Notes: generated from the letters alone by a model not told the origin. 64,000 nt of DNA from Ferrovibrio terrae (GCF_007197755.1 NZ_CP041636.1:372001-436000); one strand, 5' to 3'. Shown: positions 36,268 through 46,583, numbered from the stretch's first letter. Numbers and translations: made by a program.

Positions 36268-36882
36268 ATGACCCTCGATTTCCTGCTGATCGCGCTGATC
36301 GTCGTCGCCACGCCGGGCACCGGCATGATCTACACGGTGGCCGCCGGGCTGACGCGCGGGGCCAGGGCCAGCGTGGTGGCGGCCTTTGGCTGCACGCTCG
36401 GCATCGTGCCGCATATGATCGCCGCGATCACCGGCCTGGCGGCGCTGCTGCACACGAGTGCGCTGCTGTTCGACGCGGTAAAATATGCCGGCGTGGCCTA
36501 TCTGCTGTGGATGGCCTGGATGACCTGGCATGACCGCGGCTCCTTGAGCCTCACCGGCAAGGGGCCGCAGCGCCAATCCTTCCTGCAGGTGACGGTGGAA
36601 GCCATCGTGATCAACCTGCTCAATCCGAAACTGTCGATCTTTTTCTTCGCCTTCCTGCCGCAGTTCATCGCCACCGATGCGCCCGACGCCCTGCCACGCA
36701 TGCTGGAAATGAGCGGCGTGTTCATGGCGATGACGTTTGCTGTCTTTGCAGTCTACGGACTCTTTGCAGCAGCCGTGCGCGACCATGTGCTGAGCCGGCC
36801 GCAGGTGATGCTGTGGCTGCGCCGCACCTTTGCGGCGGCGTTTGTCGCGCTCGGCGCGAAGCTGGCGCTGACAGAGCGGTGA
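36268..36882 (+). CDS. LysE family exporter, second copy
   Basis: A 204-residue RhtB/LysE-type exporter with the VVATPGTGMIYTVAAGLTRG signature near residue 12 and INLLNPKLSIFFFAFLPQF in the second half. The ATG at 36268 gives the conserved start MTLDFLLIALIVVATPG; an upstream in-frame ATG adds 35 unrelated residues. It begins the stretch of plus-strand genes that separates folP from ftsH. Substrate unknown. Confidence 0.9.
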   Translation: MTLDFLLIALIVVATPGTGMIYTVAAGLTRGARASVVAAFGCTLGIVPHMIAAITGLAALLHTSALLFDAVKYAGVAYLLWMAWMTWHDRGSLSLTGKGPQRQSFLQVTVEAIVINLLNPKLSIFFFAFLPQFIATDAPDALPRMLEMSGVFMAMTFAVFAVYGLFAAAVRDHVLSRPQVMLWLRRTFAAAFVALGAKLALTER

Positions 36883-36912
36883 GTAGAAGTCACTAAGGTA
36901 AGGGGCAAGATT

Positions 36913-37980
36913 ATGAAGGAAAAATCAGTATGGAAAAGCTTTGAATCTATCATTGAAAATATACTGCGGGCGGAGCAACTCTATGTTCAAAAAGAACCTA
37001 ATGGCATAAATCAGCCGTCAGCAGATTTTTTAGTTTCTGCAAATCAGATCACGGCGGCGGTGGAGGTAAAATTATATAGTTCAAGAGAAACTTCTCTTAA
37101 TTCATTGCTACAATCTGCATTCGTTTTGGATGCGGCTCAGTCTGCTTTAAATGCACCCAAGTCAATTTTAATTGTGGGAAACGAACTTTCAAAAAGCGCA
37201 ATAAAGAGCATTAACCTGCGCTTCCCAAAAATGATCGTATATGACTTATCAAAGCTTCTTCTGCTATTGGCAAAACACCCTCAATACACAGAAACATTTC
37301 ATGAAATCATACGGCAAGCCCGCCCGTTTTCGTCAGATGCAGATTTTCTCATTGATAGTAAAAATGAGACCATAAGCATCATAGCCGACCTGAGCGCCCC
37401 AGATCATACGGCATCCGTCTTTGATAAGCCGACTGAAACCAGAAGTCGGGTGCACGGAAAAACTCTGTGGGAGCAATTGAATTCAGAAAATACCCGCGGG
37501 AGCTACAAACTATTCGAAACTAAAATGACAGAGGTTCTGAGGTATATCTTTGAAGGAGATCTCACTAATTGGGCTCGTGAAAAATCCACTCATTCTCGTG
37601 CATCGAGATACGATCTAATTGCCAGAGTCTCCTCCAATCACGATGTTTGGAAGTTAATCGCAGATCAATTCCGCTCTAGGTATATTATTTTTGAGTTCAA
37701 AGATTACTCAAAGAAAATTAAACAAGGCCAAATATACACGACAGAAAAGTACCTGTACCTAACTGCCCTGCGCTCTACGGCAATTATTATTAGCCGCTAT
37801 GGAGCAGACAATAACGCAATTTCCGCTGCACGCGGCGCATTACGAGAGCATGGAAAGCTTATTATATTACTCGCTCTCGATGACATTAAGAAAATGCTTG
37901 ATCAACGCGATCTTGGAAATGATCACAACAGCGTTCTCTCCGATTTAATGGATGATATGCTTATGAGATTGGAGCGATAA
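36913..37980 (+). CDS. Orphan low-GC protein, possible double PD-(D/E)XK nuclease
   Basis: A 355-residue protein I do not recognise as a named family. Two regions look like PD-(D/E)XK nuclease folds: residues 11-60 with helix glutamate E15, D38, and E51-V-K53 in AAVEVKLYSS; and residues 200-300 with E207, D234 in SRYDLIARV, and E261-F-K263 in IIFEFKDYS, followed by KQGQIYTTEKYL. A strand-like hydrophobic segment follows each. Base composition is unlike the neighbours: 42% GC in 180 bases counted at 36961-37140, against 67% in 60 bases of the next gene. Possible defence nuclease; function is not shown. Confidence 0.7.
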   Translation: MKEKSVWKSFESIIENILRAEQLYVQKEPNGINQPSADFLVSANQITAAVEVKLYSSRETSLNSLLQSAFVLDAAQSALNAPKSILIVGNELSKSAIKSINLRFPKMIVYDLSKLLLLLAKHPQYTETFHEIIRQARPFSSDADFLIDSKNETISIIADLSAPDHTASVFDKPTETRSRVHGKTLWEQLNSENTRGSYKLFETKMTEVLRYIFEGDLTNWAREKSTHSRASRYDLIARVSSNHDVWKLIADQFRSRYIIFEFKDYSKKIKQGQIYTTEKYLYLTALRSTAIIISRYGADNNAISAARGALREHGKLIILLALDDIKKMLDQRDLGNDHNSVLSDLMDDMLMRLER

Positions 37981-38045
37981 ATGACACAAATACCAATCTC
38001 GCATACTCCCTCCATCAACAGGCCCATCTCTGAATCAGCGTAATA

Positions 38046-38729
38046 ATGAAAATCGGCATCATCGAATGCGGGCCGGTCCCCGCGGCGCTGCAGGACACAT
38101 ACATCAGCTATCCGGCGATGTTCGCGGCGCAGCTCGGCGCGCTGCTGCCCGGCGCAAGCTTCACCACGATCTCCGTCGTGAATGGCGAGACGCTGCCCGC
38201 GCCGGAGGCCTGTGATGCCTGGCTGATCCCCGGCTCGCGCCACGGCGTCTATGACGACCTGCCGTGGATCGCACCGCTGAAAGATTTCATTCGCGAAGCA
38301 GCGCGGCTGAAACGCGCCCCCATCGTGGGCGTGTGTTTCGGCCACCAGATCATCGCCGAGGCGCTGGGCGGCAAGGTGGAGAAAGCCGCGATCGGTTTCC
38401 GTGTCGGCATGGAGCGGTATGAGACCACGCTGGGCGGTAGGTCAGGGAGCGTCACGATGCCGGCCTCGCATCAGGACCAGGTCGTGGTGCAGCCGCCGGA
38501 CAGTGAAGTGGTGGCGAAAACCGCGGCCTGCGCCGTCGCCGGCCTGCGCTATCAAAATGCGCCGGTGCTGTCCGTGCAGTTTCACCCGGAATTCAGCCGC
38601 GCCTATCTGTCCGACCTGATCGACCTCCGGTCGCAGAAGGACGTGCAACCCGGTCTGGCCGATGCGCCGGACGGCGAGACGGATGGCATCGGCATGCGCT
38701 GGATCGCGGATTTTCTGGCCGGGCGGTAG
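38046..38729 (+). CDS. Type 1 glutamine amidotransferase
   Basis: A 227-residue class I glutamine amidotransferase-like protein. The nucleophile is C97 in IVGVCFGHQII, with H180 and E182 in QFHPEFS completing the triad. It resembles stand-alone GMP-synthase-type amidotransferases, often acting in gamma-glutamyl hydrolysis, but the acceptor domain is missing. It follows the low-GC gene by 65 bp and returns to the normal GC content. Confidence 0.9.
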   Translation: MKIGIIECGPVPAALQDTYISYPAMFAAQLGALLPGASFTTISVVNGETLPAPEACDAWLIPGSRHGVYDDLPWIAPLKDFIREAARLKRAPIVGVCFGHQIIAEALGGKVEKAAIGFRVGMERYETTLGGRSGSVTMPASHQDQVVVQPPDSEVVAKTAACAVAGLRYQNAPVLSVQFHPEFSRAYLSDLIDLRSQKDVQPGLADAPDGETDGIGMRWIADFLAGR

Positions 38730-38954
38730 CGACGAGCTCCCTTTCCGTTTCGCGCCCCAGATACGTCATCCCCGGACCCGGCGGCTTTGCCGACATACAT
38801 ATACTTTCGCGCAAAGCGCGATGGCCGGGGATCTCAGGCAGGACCCGGAATAACGTCGAGGGCAGGCCCCGGCATTCCCCTTGCCATCGAGGGTGGATGG
38901 ATCCCCGGGTCAAGCCCGGGGATGACGAACTTGCGATGGGATGACGTATCCGCC
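38730..38954. repeat. Composite extragenic repeat region
   Basis: A 225-bp gap holding several GC-rich palindromes, including ATCCCCGGG-TCAAG-CCCGGGGAT at 38901-38923 (9-bp arms) and further CATCCCCGG/CCGGGGAT copies at the left. The TCAAG/CTTGA centred palindrome recurs at 40082-40102. These look like alphaproteobacterial dispersed repeats. No gene seen. Confidence 0.6.
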
Positions 38955-39587
38955 TCACCCCAGCAGCAGGTCCATGCCCGGATCGCCCTTCAGCATGGCG
39001 CGCTGGTAGGCCGGACGCGCGCTGATCCGCACCAGATACTGCTGGATGCAGGGCCAGGGCGAGAGATCGTAGGGCTGAAAATGCCGCATGGTGGTGAGCG
39101 AGAACACCGTCATGATATCCGCCGCCGAGAATTCGCCAGCCAGATACGGCACTTTGCTCAGGCGCGTTTCCATCAGGCCGAGAATGCGCTGCATGCGCTG
39201 CTGCCCAAGCCTCAGCGCCGGATGATCCTCGGGCGGATTGAAGCGGCCGGACACCATCAGCCGCATGAAGGCCGGCTGCAGCGTGCCGTTGGCAAAATGG
39301 AACCAGTAGAGATAGTCGGCAAAGGCCGGGTCGTCCTTCGGCACGCTCAAACGCCCGTCGCCATGTTTCGCGATGATCCAGTCCACCACCGCGCCGGATT
39401 CCGCCAGCGTGACATCTCCATCCGTGATCACCGGCGCCGAGCCGATCGGATGCAGCGCGCGGTACTCTTCCGGCGCCATCACCGGCGCGCGGGCGTAGTG
39501 TTTCAGCTCGTAAGCGATCTCCAGCTCCTCGCAGAGCCAGACGATGCGTTCGGACTGCGACTTGCCGAGATGATGGACGGTGAGCAT
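38955..39587 (-). CDS. Glutathione S-transferase family protein
   Basis: A 210-residue GST with an N-terminal thioredoxin-like domain (LTVHHLGKSQSERIVWLCEELE) and the glutathione-binding LAESGAVVDWII near residue 63, then an all-alpha C-terminal domain. Start chosen at MLTVHHLG; the longer frame adds 16 unrelated residues. Role probably in detoxification. It is the only minus-strand gene of the island between folP and ftsH. Confidence 0.9.
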   Translation of the reverse strand: MLTVHHLGKSQSERIVWLCEELEIAYELKHYARAPVMAPEEYRALHPIGSAPVITDGDVTLAESGAVVDWIIAKHGDGRLSVPKDDPAFADYLYWFHFANGTLQPAFMRLMVSGRFNPPEDHPALRLGQQRMQRILGLMETRLSKVPYLAGEFSAADIMTVFSLTTMRHFQPYDLSPWPCIQQYLVRISARPAYQRAMLKGDPGMDLLLG

Positions 39588-39781
39588 GCGGACTCTCTCT
39601 GGATCGGGCCTTCTGATGCGGCGGGAGGTTAGCATGACGGAAGGAAATCAACGAAGCGCGACTCTGGCGGTTCCGCGCTTTGTGAAATCTTTGTTGCCCC
39701 CTTGAAGCCGGCTGGCGCGAGGGCCAGATGCCGCCCGGGACCAAGCGAGTCAGTGTTTTCCGCATGTCACAGGGGGCCCCG

Positions 39782-40051
39782 ATGTCCGACCCAGCCGATG
39801 CTCTGCCGGCCGCATTCCGCCAGTCCGCCGATATCCTGCAGGATGTGCGGCGCGCCGAAGCGCTGTTGCGCGCGACCTTCGATGCCGCCTGCCTCGACAG
39901 GCAGGGCCTGCTGGCCCAGCCGGACCGCTGCAGCGACGCGCTGACGGCGGCGATCCGCGCCCTGCTCGACGCCCAGAAGCGGCTCGCCGACACGCAATGG
40001 CCGCAGCCGGACTACCAGGCGGTGCATATGGCGGAAGACGCGGCGGCGTGA
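39782..40051 (+). CDS. Hypothetical small protein
   Basis: An 89-residue acidic, largely helical protein (LPAAFRQSADILQDVRRAEA, then LDAQKRLADTQWPQPD). No family recognised. CAGGGGGC precedes the ATG at 39782; an upstream in-frame ATG at 39764 would add six residues. Codon pattern is consistent with coding. Moderate certainty that it is expressed. Confidence 0.5.
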   Translation: MSDPADALPAAFRQSADILQDVRRAEALLRATFDAACLDRQGLLAQPDRCSDALTAAIRALLDAQKRLADTQWPQPDYQAVHMAEDAAA

Positions 40052-40081
40052 GAGACTCCTCTCCGCCTTCCCAAAATCGTC

Positions 40082-40102
40082 ACCCCGGGCTTGACCCGGG
40101 GT
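40082..40102. repeat. REP-like palindrome, second copy
   Basis: ACCCCGGG-CTTGA-CCCGGGGT, same family as the palindrome at 38901-38923 but in opposite orientation, in the 154-bp gap before the ftsH terminator. Confidence 0.6.
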
Positions 40103-40121
40103 CCCATTTCAAAGTTTTGCA

Positions 40122-40166
40122 AAGAAAAACGCCCGGCCCAGAATTGCTCCTGGCCACCGGGCGTTT
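40122..40166 (-). terminator. Intrinsic terminator of the tol-pal-ftsH transcript
   Basis: AAACGCCCGG and CCGGGCGTTT form the outer stem, with an inner CCAG/CTGG pairing; on the minus strand the run TTTTTCTTTG follows. It lies 40 bp after the ftsH stop codon. Confidence 0.88.
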
Positions 40167-40205
40167 GTCGTATTCGTCCGCTGTGGCGCTTACGCGCCGG
40201 CCACT

Positions 40206-42143
<1,938 letters not shown>

Positions 42144-42291
42144 GGAAGCCCGTTCCTTTCCACGCGAAACCCCACCCCGGCCCACAGTCCGCCGGAGACG
42201 GAAAAATTTTAGCCGATTTTAGCCGGCACAAACCATAGATATGCACGTCTCAGGGCTAAACAAGCGGTTACCGCCCGAGATTCTGCGCGAT

Positions 42292-43587
42292 TCAGGCTGG
42301 AAATGCGGCTGGAAGCGCCGGCTGGAAAGAGATTGTTACATTGGCCGGCATTTGCCCCCAGCCAAGACCCGGCACGGCCAGCAGGCGGCCATCGGCCCGG
42401 CGCAGCGCCGGCAGAGCCGGCCATGCGACTTTAGGCAAAGCCAGCGTGGCCGCGGCGGGTAACGTGTCCCGGCCAAGCGGAGCAATGCTGACGCCACGGA
42501 CCGGTTTCGCCACCGCGATGCGGAACCGGCCATCCCACAGCATGGCGGTCAGGGGCTGCGCGGGCGGCAGGTAGCGCGCCTCGCGGCAGACCAGCAAGCG
42601 CGCCTCGCCCTTGATCCTGGTCAGCAGGCAGCGATGCAGGGTCAGTGGCAAAGACTTTCCGCTGCGTAACGCCTCCAGCAGGCGCTGCAGGCCGTCCAGC
42701 CGCGGCGGCACGCTGATCCCGCCGATGGCGCCGAGCAGCTTGACCAGCGCACGCAAGGCCAGTTCGTCCTCGGCCGCGATCAGCCCGGCCGGATCGAGCC
42801 AGGCGCAGCCGGCCGGCGTCAGCTGCACGGACGCATGCAGCAGGTCGTAGGCGGCAGCGTCGAGCAGCGCGCGGGTGCGGGCGAAGTTCCTCGCGGTCTG
42901 CGCCAGATGCTGCACCAGTTCGGCGCGGTGTGCGGCGTCGTTGTCGCTGAGCAGGTCGAGGGCGGCCCGCACGCGCACGCGCTGGAACGAGGCATTGGCG
43001 TTGCTGGGGTCTTCGACCCAGGCCTGTTTACGTTTGTTCAGCGTCGCGACCAGCCGCGCCTTCGGCAAATCGAGCAGCGGGCGCAGCAGGATCAGGCTGT
43101 CCCCACGCAGACTGCGCGGCTGCATCGCCGCCAGCCCGTCGATGCCGGAGCCGCGCAGGGCGCGCAGCAGCAGGGTCTCGGCCTGGTCGTCGCGGTGATG
43201 CGCCAGCAGCAGGTGGCGGATGCCCTGCCGCGCACATTCTTCCGCCAGCAGCGCATAGCGCGCGTCCCTGGCCAGTGCCTGGCGATTGGCGGTGGGTTTG
43301 GTCTTCGCATCCCAGGTGAGGATTTTCGGCGTCAGCCCGGTCTTGCGCAGCAGACCTGCGACATGGCGCGACTCTTTCGTGGACTCCGGCCGCAGCCGGT
43401 GATCGACGATCAGCGGCAACACCGCGATGCGTCTTTTGCTGGCCCAGTCCGCAGTCAGCAGCGCCAGCGCCACGCTGTCGGCGCCGCCAGACACGGCAAC
43501 GGCGAGCGCCGCGGGTTTGTCGTCCGCCAGCAGCGGCCGCAGGCAGCGGTCGAACTCCGCCGCACCCACTGCCCCCGCAGCCGTCAT
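42292..43587 (-). CDS. tilS: tRNA(Ile)-lysidine synthetase
   Basis: A 431-residue enzyme that converts the anticodon C34 of tRNA-Ile2 to lysidine, so that AUA is read. The PP-loop motif is SGGADS at residues 33-38, and LLAHHRDDQAETLLLRALRGSG is the second ATP/tRNA segment. The C-terminal domains are less conserved. Four bp separate it from the cpoB stop, so it is cotranscribed. A direct repeat of TTTTAGCCG lies in the gap before ftsH. Confidence 0.95.
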   Translation of the reverse strand: MTAAGAVGAAEFDRCLRPLLADDKPAALAVAVSGGADSVALALLTADWASKRRIAVLPLIVDHRLRPESTKESRHVAGLLRKTGLTPKILTWDAKTKPTANRQALARDARYALLAEECARQGIRHLLLAHHRDDQAETLLLRALRGSGIDGLAAMQPRSLRGDSLILLRPLLDLPKARLVATLNKRKQAWVEDPSNANASFQRVRVRAALDLLSDNDAAHRAELVQHLAQTARNFARTRALLDAAAYDLLHASVQLTPAGCAWLDPAGLIAAEDELALRALVKLLGAIGGISVPPRLDGLQRLLEALRSGKSLPLTLHRCLLTRIKGEARLLVCREARYLPPAQPLTAMLWDGRFRIAVAKPVRGVSIAPLGRDTLPAAATLALPKVAWPALPALRRADGRLLAVPGLGWGQMPANVTISFQPALPAAFPA

Positions 43588-43591
43588 GGGT

Positions 43592-44650
43592 TTACTTGCA
43601 GCCGATCTTGGTGCGCTCGCGGGTCGCGGCGTCCTTCACATGCGGCGGCGCCGAGGCGAATTCCTTGCCGAGCTGGCCGAGTGCCGCGCAGGCTTCCGGG
43701 TTCTTCTTCATCGCCGACAGCGACATGCCGAGCTTCAGCAGGCTGTCGGGCGCCTTGGCGCTTTTCGGATAGCCCTGATAGCCCTGCAGGAAGGCCTGCG
43801 CCGCCGGCTCATACTGGCCGCGCACGTAATAGGTCTCGCCGAGCCAGTATTGCGCATTGCCGGCCAGTGCATCCTGGCCATGCGCGCTGACGAATTCGCG
43901 GAAGGCGGATTCGGCATCGGCATAGTCGCTCTGCACCAGCAGCTTGTAGGCGTAGTTGTAGCGCTCCTGCGGCGTACCGGCCGGCAGCTTGCCCCGGCCC
44001 GAGGCCGGCGCAGTGGCGCGCGCGGTCTGCTGATTTTGCTGCTGGGCGTTGTTGGTGGCAGGCAGCGGACGCCCCTGCGCATCGACCGGCACCGAACCCA
44101 GCACACCTTCGCGGGACGGCGCCTGACCCGGCGTGGCAGACGTCGAGCCGCGCGCGACCGGTGTGCCCGGTGCGGGCACGCCCTGCTGCTGTGCGGTCGG
44201 CTTCACCTGTTCGACGCTGCCCTGCTGCGGCTGACCAGCGGGCGGCTGGCCGCCGCGCTCAAGCTGGTTGAGGCGGAAATCGACATCCTCGACCAGCTTG
44301 TCGATGCGGCGATTGGCCTGGCTGGAGGCGAATTCCACTTCCTCGAAGCGGCCGGTCATCTGGCGGATCTGGTTTTCCAGCTCGTCGATGCGCGAGTTCA
44401 GCCGGTTGGCTGCGGACGAGCCGTCGCTGCTGGTATCGGTGAGGCTGCCGCCACCCGAAGACGGCGCGGAGGCAGGCGGCGTACCGCCGCGATAGACCTG
44501 ACGCTGCAGGGTCTGCAGGTCACGCTCCAGGCGGTTGATGCGGTCGATGGTCTGGGCGTCCTGCGCCCATGCAGTCGTAAAGGCGACGGGCAAAGCCGTA
44601 GCAGCAAGCAGCAGGACAACAGACAGACGGGCGACGAGCGGCGCAGACAT
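43592..44650 (-). CDS. cpoB: Tol-Pal system coordinator CpoB (YbgF)
   Basis: A 352-residue periplasmic protein. A signal peptide (LVARLSVVLLLAATALPVAF) is followed by a coiled-coil trimerisation segment (about 30-130), a low-complexity Pro/Gly/Gln linker, and C-terminal tetratricopeptide repeats from about residue 220 (YNYAYKLLVQSDYADAE). CpoB links outer-membrane constriction by Tol-Pal with peptidoglycan synthesis. Cotranscribed with tilS. Confidence 0.95.
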   Translation of the reverse strand: MSAPLVARLSVVLLLAATALPVAFTTAWAQDAQTIDRINRLERDLQTLQRQVYRGGTPPASAPSSGGGSLTDTSSDGSSAANRLNSRIDELENQIRQMTGRFEEVEFASSQANRRIDKLVEDVDFRLNQLERGGQPPAGQPQQGSVEQVKPTAQQQGVPAPGTPVARGSTSATPGQAPSREGVLGSVPVDAQGRPLPATNNAQQQNQQTARATAPASGRGKLPAGTPQERYNYAYKLLVQSDYADAESAFREFVSAHGQDALAGNAQYWLGETYYVRGQYEPAAQAFLQGYQGYPKSAKAPDSLLKLGMSLSAMKKNPEACAALGQLGKEFASAPPHVKDAATRERTKIGCK

Positions 44651-44724
44651 GGGCGAACCCCTGATGGACGAATCGGGCAGATTGCCGAGTTTACCGGGGT
44701 TTACGTCAAAAGCATGGCGACAAG

Positions 44725-44758
44725 CAACGGCGGGACGCAGATTTGCGCCCCGCCGTTG
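44725..44758 (-). terminator. Hairpin after the first pal gene
   Basis: CAACGGCGGG and CCCGCCGTTG pair perfectly, with an inner CGCA/TGCG stem and a short loop; no T-tract follows on the minus strand. It lies between pal and cpoB and may set their relative expression. Confidence 0.55.
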
Positions 44759-44812
44759 TGATCATCAGAGGTTCGCCGCCGTCTGCAAAGAGGGCGGGCG
44801 AACCTTCATCAG

Positions 44813-45355
44813 TTAGTTCTGCAGCGTGGTCACGCCGCGGCGGTTCTGCGTCCAGGCGCTGTCGTTGTTGCCGACAGCGACCGGGCGTTCCTTGCCGTAG
44901 GAGATCGTGGTCACGCGGCTGGCCGGGATGCCCTGGTTGACCAGGTAATTGCGCACCGCGGTGGCGCGGCGATCACCGAGCGCCAGGTTGTATTCGCGGG
45001 TGCCGCGTTCGTCGCAATGGCCTTCGACCACAATGCGCCACTGGCCGTTCCGCTTCAGCCAGGCGACCTGGCGCTCCAGGATGCTGACAGCCTGGTTGTT
45101 GAGCGAATGGGAATCGGTTTCGAACAGCACGCGGTCGCCGGCTTCCGTGGCCAGCTGCTGCTGGGCGCCTTCACGGCCGCCCAAGGTGCTGGTGCCGACG
45201 CCGCCCATCGGGCTGGTGGCAACACCGGTGCCTGTGCTGCCACGGCCGCCGGCACCGCTCACCGAGCTGTCCTGCTGCGGCGCGCTTTCACAAGCGGCCA
45301 GACCGAGCACAAGCACCGCGGCCAGCATGGACCGCACCATCGTAATACGCTGCAT
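44813..45355 (-). CDS. pal: Peptidoglycan-associated lipoprotein Pal
   Basis: A 180-residue outer-membrane lipoprotein. The lipobox is LGLAAC with Cys22. A linker of Gly, Ser, Thr follows, and the OmpA/Pal domain occupies residues ~75-180, with the peptidoglycan contact EGHCDERGTREYN and the ending QNRRGVTTLQN. AAAAGGGGAGTTCCC precedes the ATG at 45355. It lies in the tolB-pal-cpoB order. A second paralog is immediately upstream, so which one is the functional Tol partner is open. Confidence 0.93.
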   Translation of the reverse strand: MQRITMVRSMLAAVLVLGLAACESAPQQDSSVSGAGGRGSTGTGVATSPMGGVGTSTLGGREGAQQQLATEAGDRVLFETDSHSLNNQAVSILERQVAWLKRNGQWRIVVEGHCDERGTREYNLALGDRRATAVRNYLVNQGIPASRVTTISYGKERPVAVGNNDSAWTQNRRGVTTLQN

Positions 45356-45663
45356 TTTGGGAACTCCCCTTTTTTGTTGCACTGCCCACCGTAAAGCTCA
45401 CTGGCAAAGCTAAGCCTGGCTTTTACGGCGGAATGGCGAATCTTTTGCGGCAGAACTGCGGCGGAGACAGAAAACTCGCTCTATGCACCGAACCACTGGC
45501 CGAGAAAAAAGTGCCGCAATCCGACCCGAATAGCTGAATCAAACAGATGACTGACAGATTCAGCGCCGGAATCAAAACACCCGCCTGCTTGCGCAGACGG
45601 GTGTTTCAAAGAACTCCAGTGCAGCCGAGGCGTGCCCAGTGGGCTAACTTGGCCGCGCCTGAA
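45356..45663. other. Gap between the two pal paralogs (308 bp)
   Basis: No gene seen. It contains an 8-bp inverted repeat GCTGAATC/GATTCAGC at 45533-45564 with a 16-base loop, and the terminator of the second pal paralog at its right end. The promoter of the first pal should lie in its left half. Confidence 0.6.
45575..45606 (-). terminator. Intrinsic terminator after the second pal paralog
   Basis: AAACACCCG and CGGGTGTTT with an inner CTGC/GCAG pairing around loop TTGC; on the minus strand GGGTGTTTTG follows. It ends the upstream paralog transcript, so the two pal genes are separately terminated. Confidence 0.85.
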
Positions 45664-46176
45664 TTAGTTCGACAGGACCGTCACACCGCGACGGTTCTGG
45701 GCCCAGGCGGCCTCGTTCGAACCGAGAGCCACCGGACGCTCCTTACCGTAGGAGATCGTGGTGACGCGGTTCGCCGGGATGCCCTGGTTGACCAGGTAGG
45801 TCTTGACGGCATTGGCGCGACGCTCGCCGAGCGCCAGATTGTATTCGCGGGTGCCGCGTTCGTCGGCATGACCCTCGATGACAACCTTCCACTGGCCGTA
45901 GCGCTTCAGCCAAGCAGCCTGCTTGTCGAGCGTGGCCTTGCCGGCCGGCTTCACTTCAAACTTGTCATAGTCGAAGAAGACGCGGTCGCCGACGTTGACC
46001 TGGAAGTCCTGCACGGTGCCCGGCGCGATGCTGGCAGCCGGAGCGGCAGCAGTGGCGGTGGCGCCGCCGGCGCCGCTGGTCGAAGCGGTCGGAGCCGGAT
46101 CGGACGAGCAAGCGGCAACGAGCATGCCCACGGCAGCCACGGCCAGGAACTTGGAGCCGAAGGTGTTGAGGCGCAT
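45664..46176 (-). CDS. Pal paralog lipoprotein
   Basis: A 170-residue lipoprotein. The lipobox is MLVAAC with Cys23, followed by a linker rich in Ala, Thr and Ser, and an OmpA/Pal domain from about residue 62. The contact segment reads EGHADERGTREYN (Ala in place of Cys of the neighbour) and it ends QNRRGVTVLSN. GGAGGGATAAT precedes the ATG at 46176; a much longer upstream frame has no support. It closely resembles the next gene, so it is likely a tandem duplicate. Confidence 0.93.
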   Translation of the reverse strand: MRLNTFGSKFLAVAAVGMLVAACSSDPAPTASTSGAGGATATAAAPAASIAPGTVQDFQVNVGDRVFFDYDKFEVKPAGKATLDKQAAWLKRYGQWKVVIEGHADERGTREYNLALGERRANAVKTYLVNQGIPANRVTTISYGKERPVALGSNEAAWAQNRRGVTVLSN

Positions 46177-46452
46177 TTTTATTATCCCTCCAAGGGTTTC
46201 GAGAAGTGAGTCAGGTACCTGAACAGCGAAGCGCAACTTGCGTTCCATGGTCGGGCTTAGAATCTTTGATCCGAACACGGAGCGTGTGACAGATCCCCAA
46301 GCTTTGCCGGTCGCCGCCTCAGGGCTGGAAACCATTTCCATAGCCAAGGGCAAACGTTGCCGGAACCCCGAGGTTCGAGCCATTACGTCACGATCGACTA
46401 TATCGGCCGGTTTTTGGTGAATCAATAGGCCTAAGGGCTTGTAAAGACTAAA

Positions 46453-46486
46453 CGGACCCCTGCGGCATTTCTGCAACAGGGGTCCG
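46453..46486 (-). terminator. Second hairpin after tolB
   Basis: CGGACCCCTG and CAGGGGTCCG, perfect 10-bp stem with a 14-base loop, in the 407-bp gap downstream of tolB. On the minus strand the sequence TTTAGTC follows. Possibly a back-up terminator. Confidence 0.6.
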
Positions 46487-46545
46487 GATGAACCTAGTTA
46501 CCCACAGGCTGGAGCCCTCGACTCGGCCCGGCCAAGCTTAAACTG

Positions 46546-46578
46546 CGCTTTTGGCCAAGCGCAGCTTGGCCAAAAGCG
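46546..46578 (-). terminator. 15-bp perfect stem directly after tolB
   Basis: CGCTTTTGGCCAAGC and GCTTGGCCAAAAGCG around loop GCA, 5 bp from the tolB stop. It includes a TTTT/AAAA segment in the stem, so its strength as a terminator is uncertain. Confidence 0.65.
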
Positions 46579-46583
46579 AGCAA

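Larger units (their letters stand above)
46177..46583. other. Gap between tolB and the pal paralog (407 bp)
   Basis: No gene seen. The right end holds two perfect hairpins (46453-46486 and 46546-46578) that probably end the tolB transcript; the left 240 bp should hold the promoter of the pal paralog. Confidence 0.6.
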
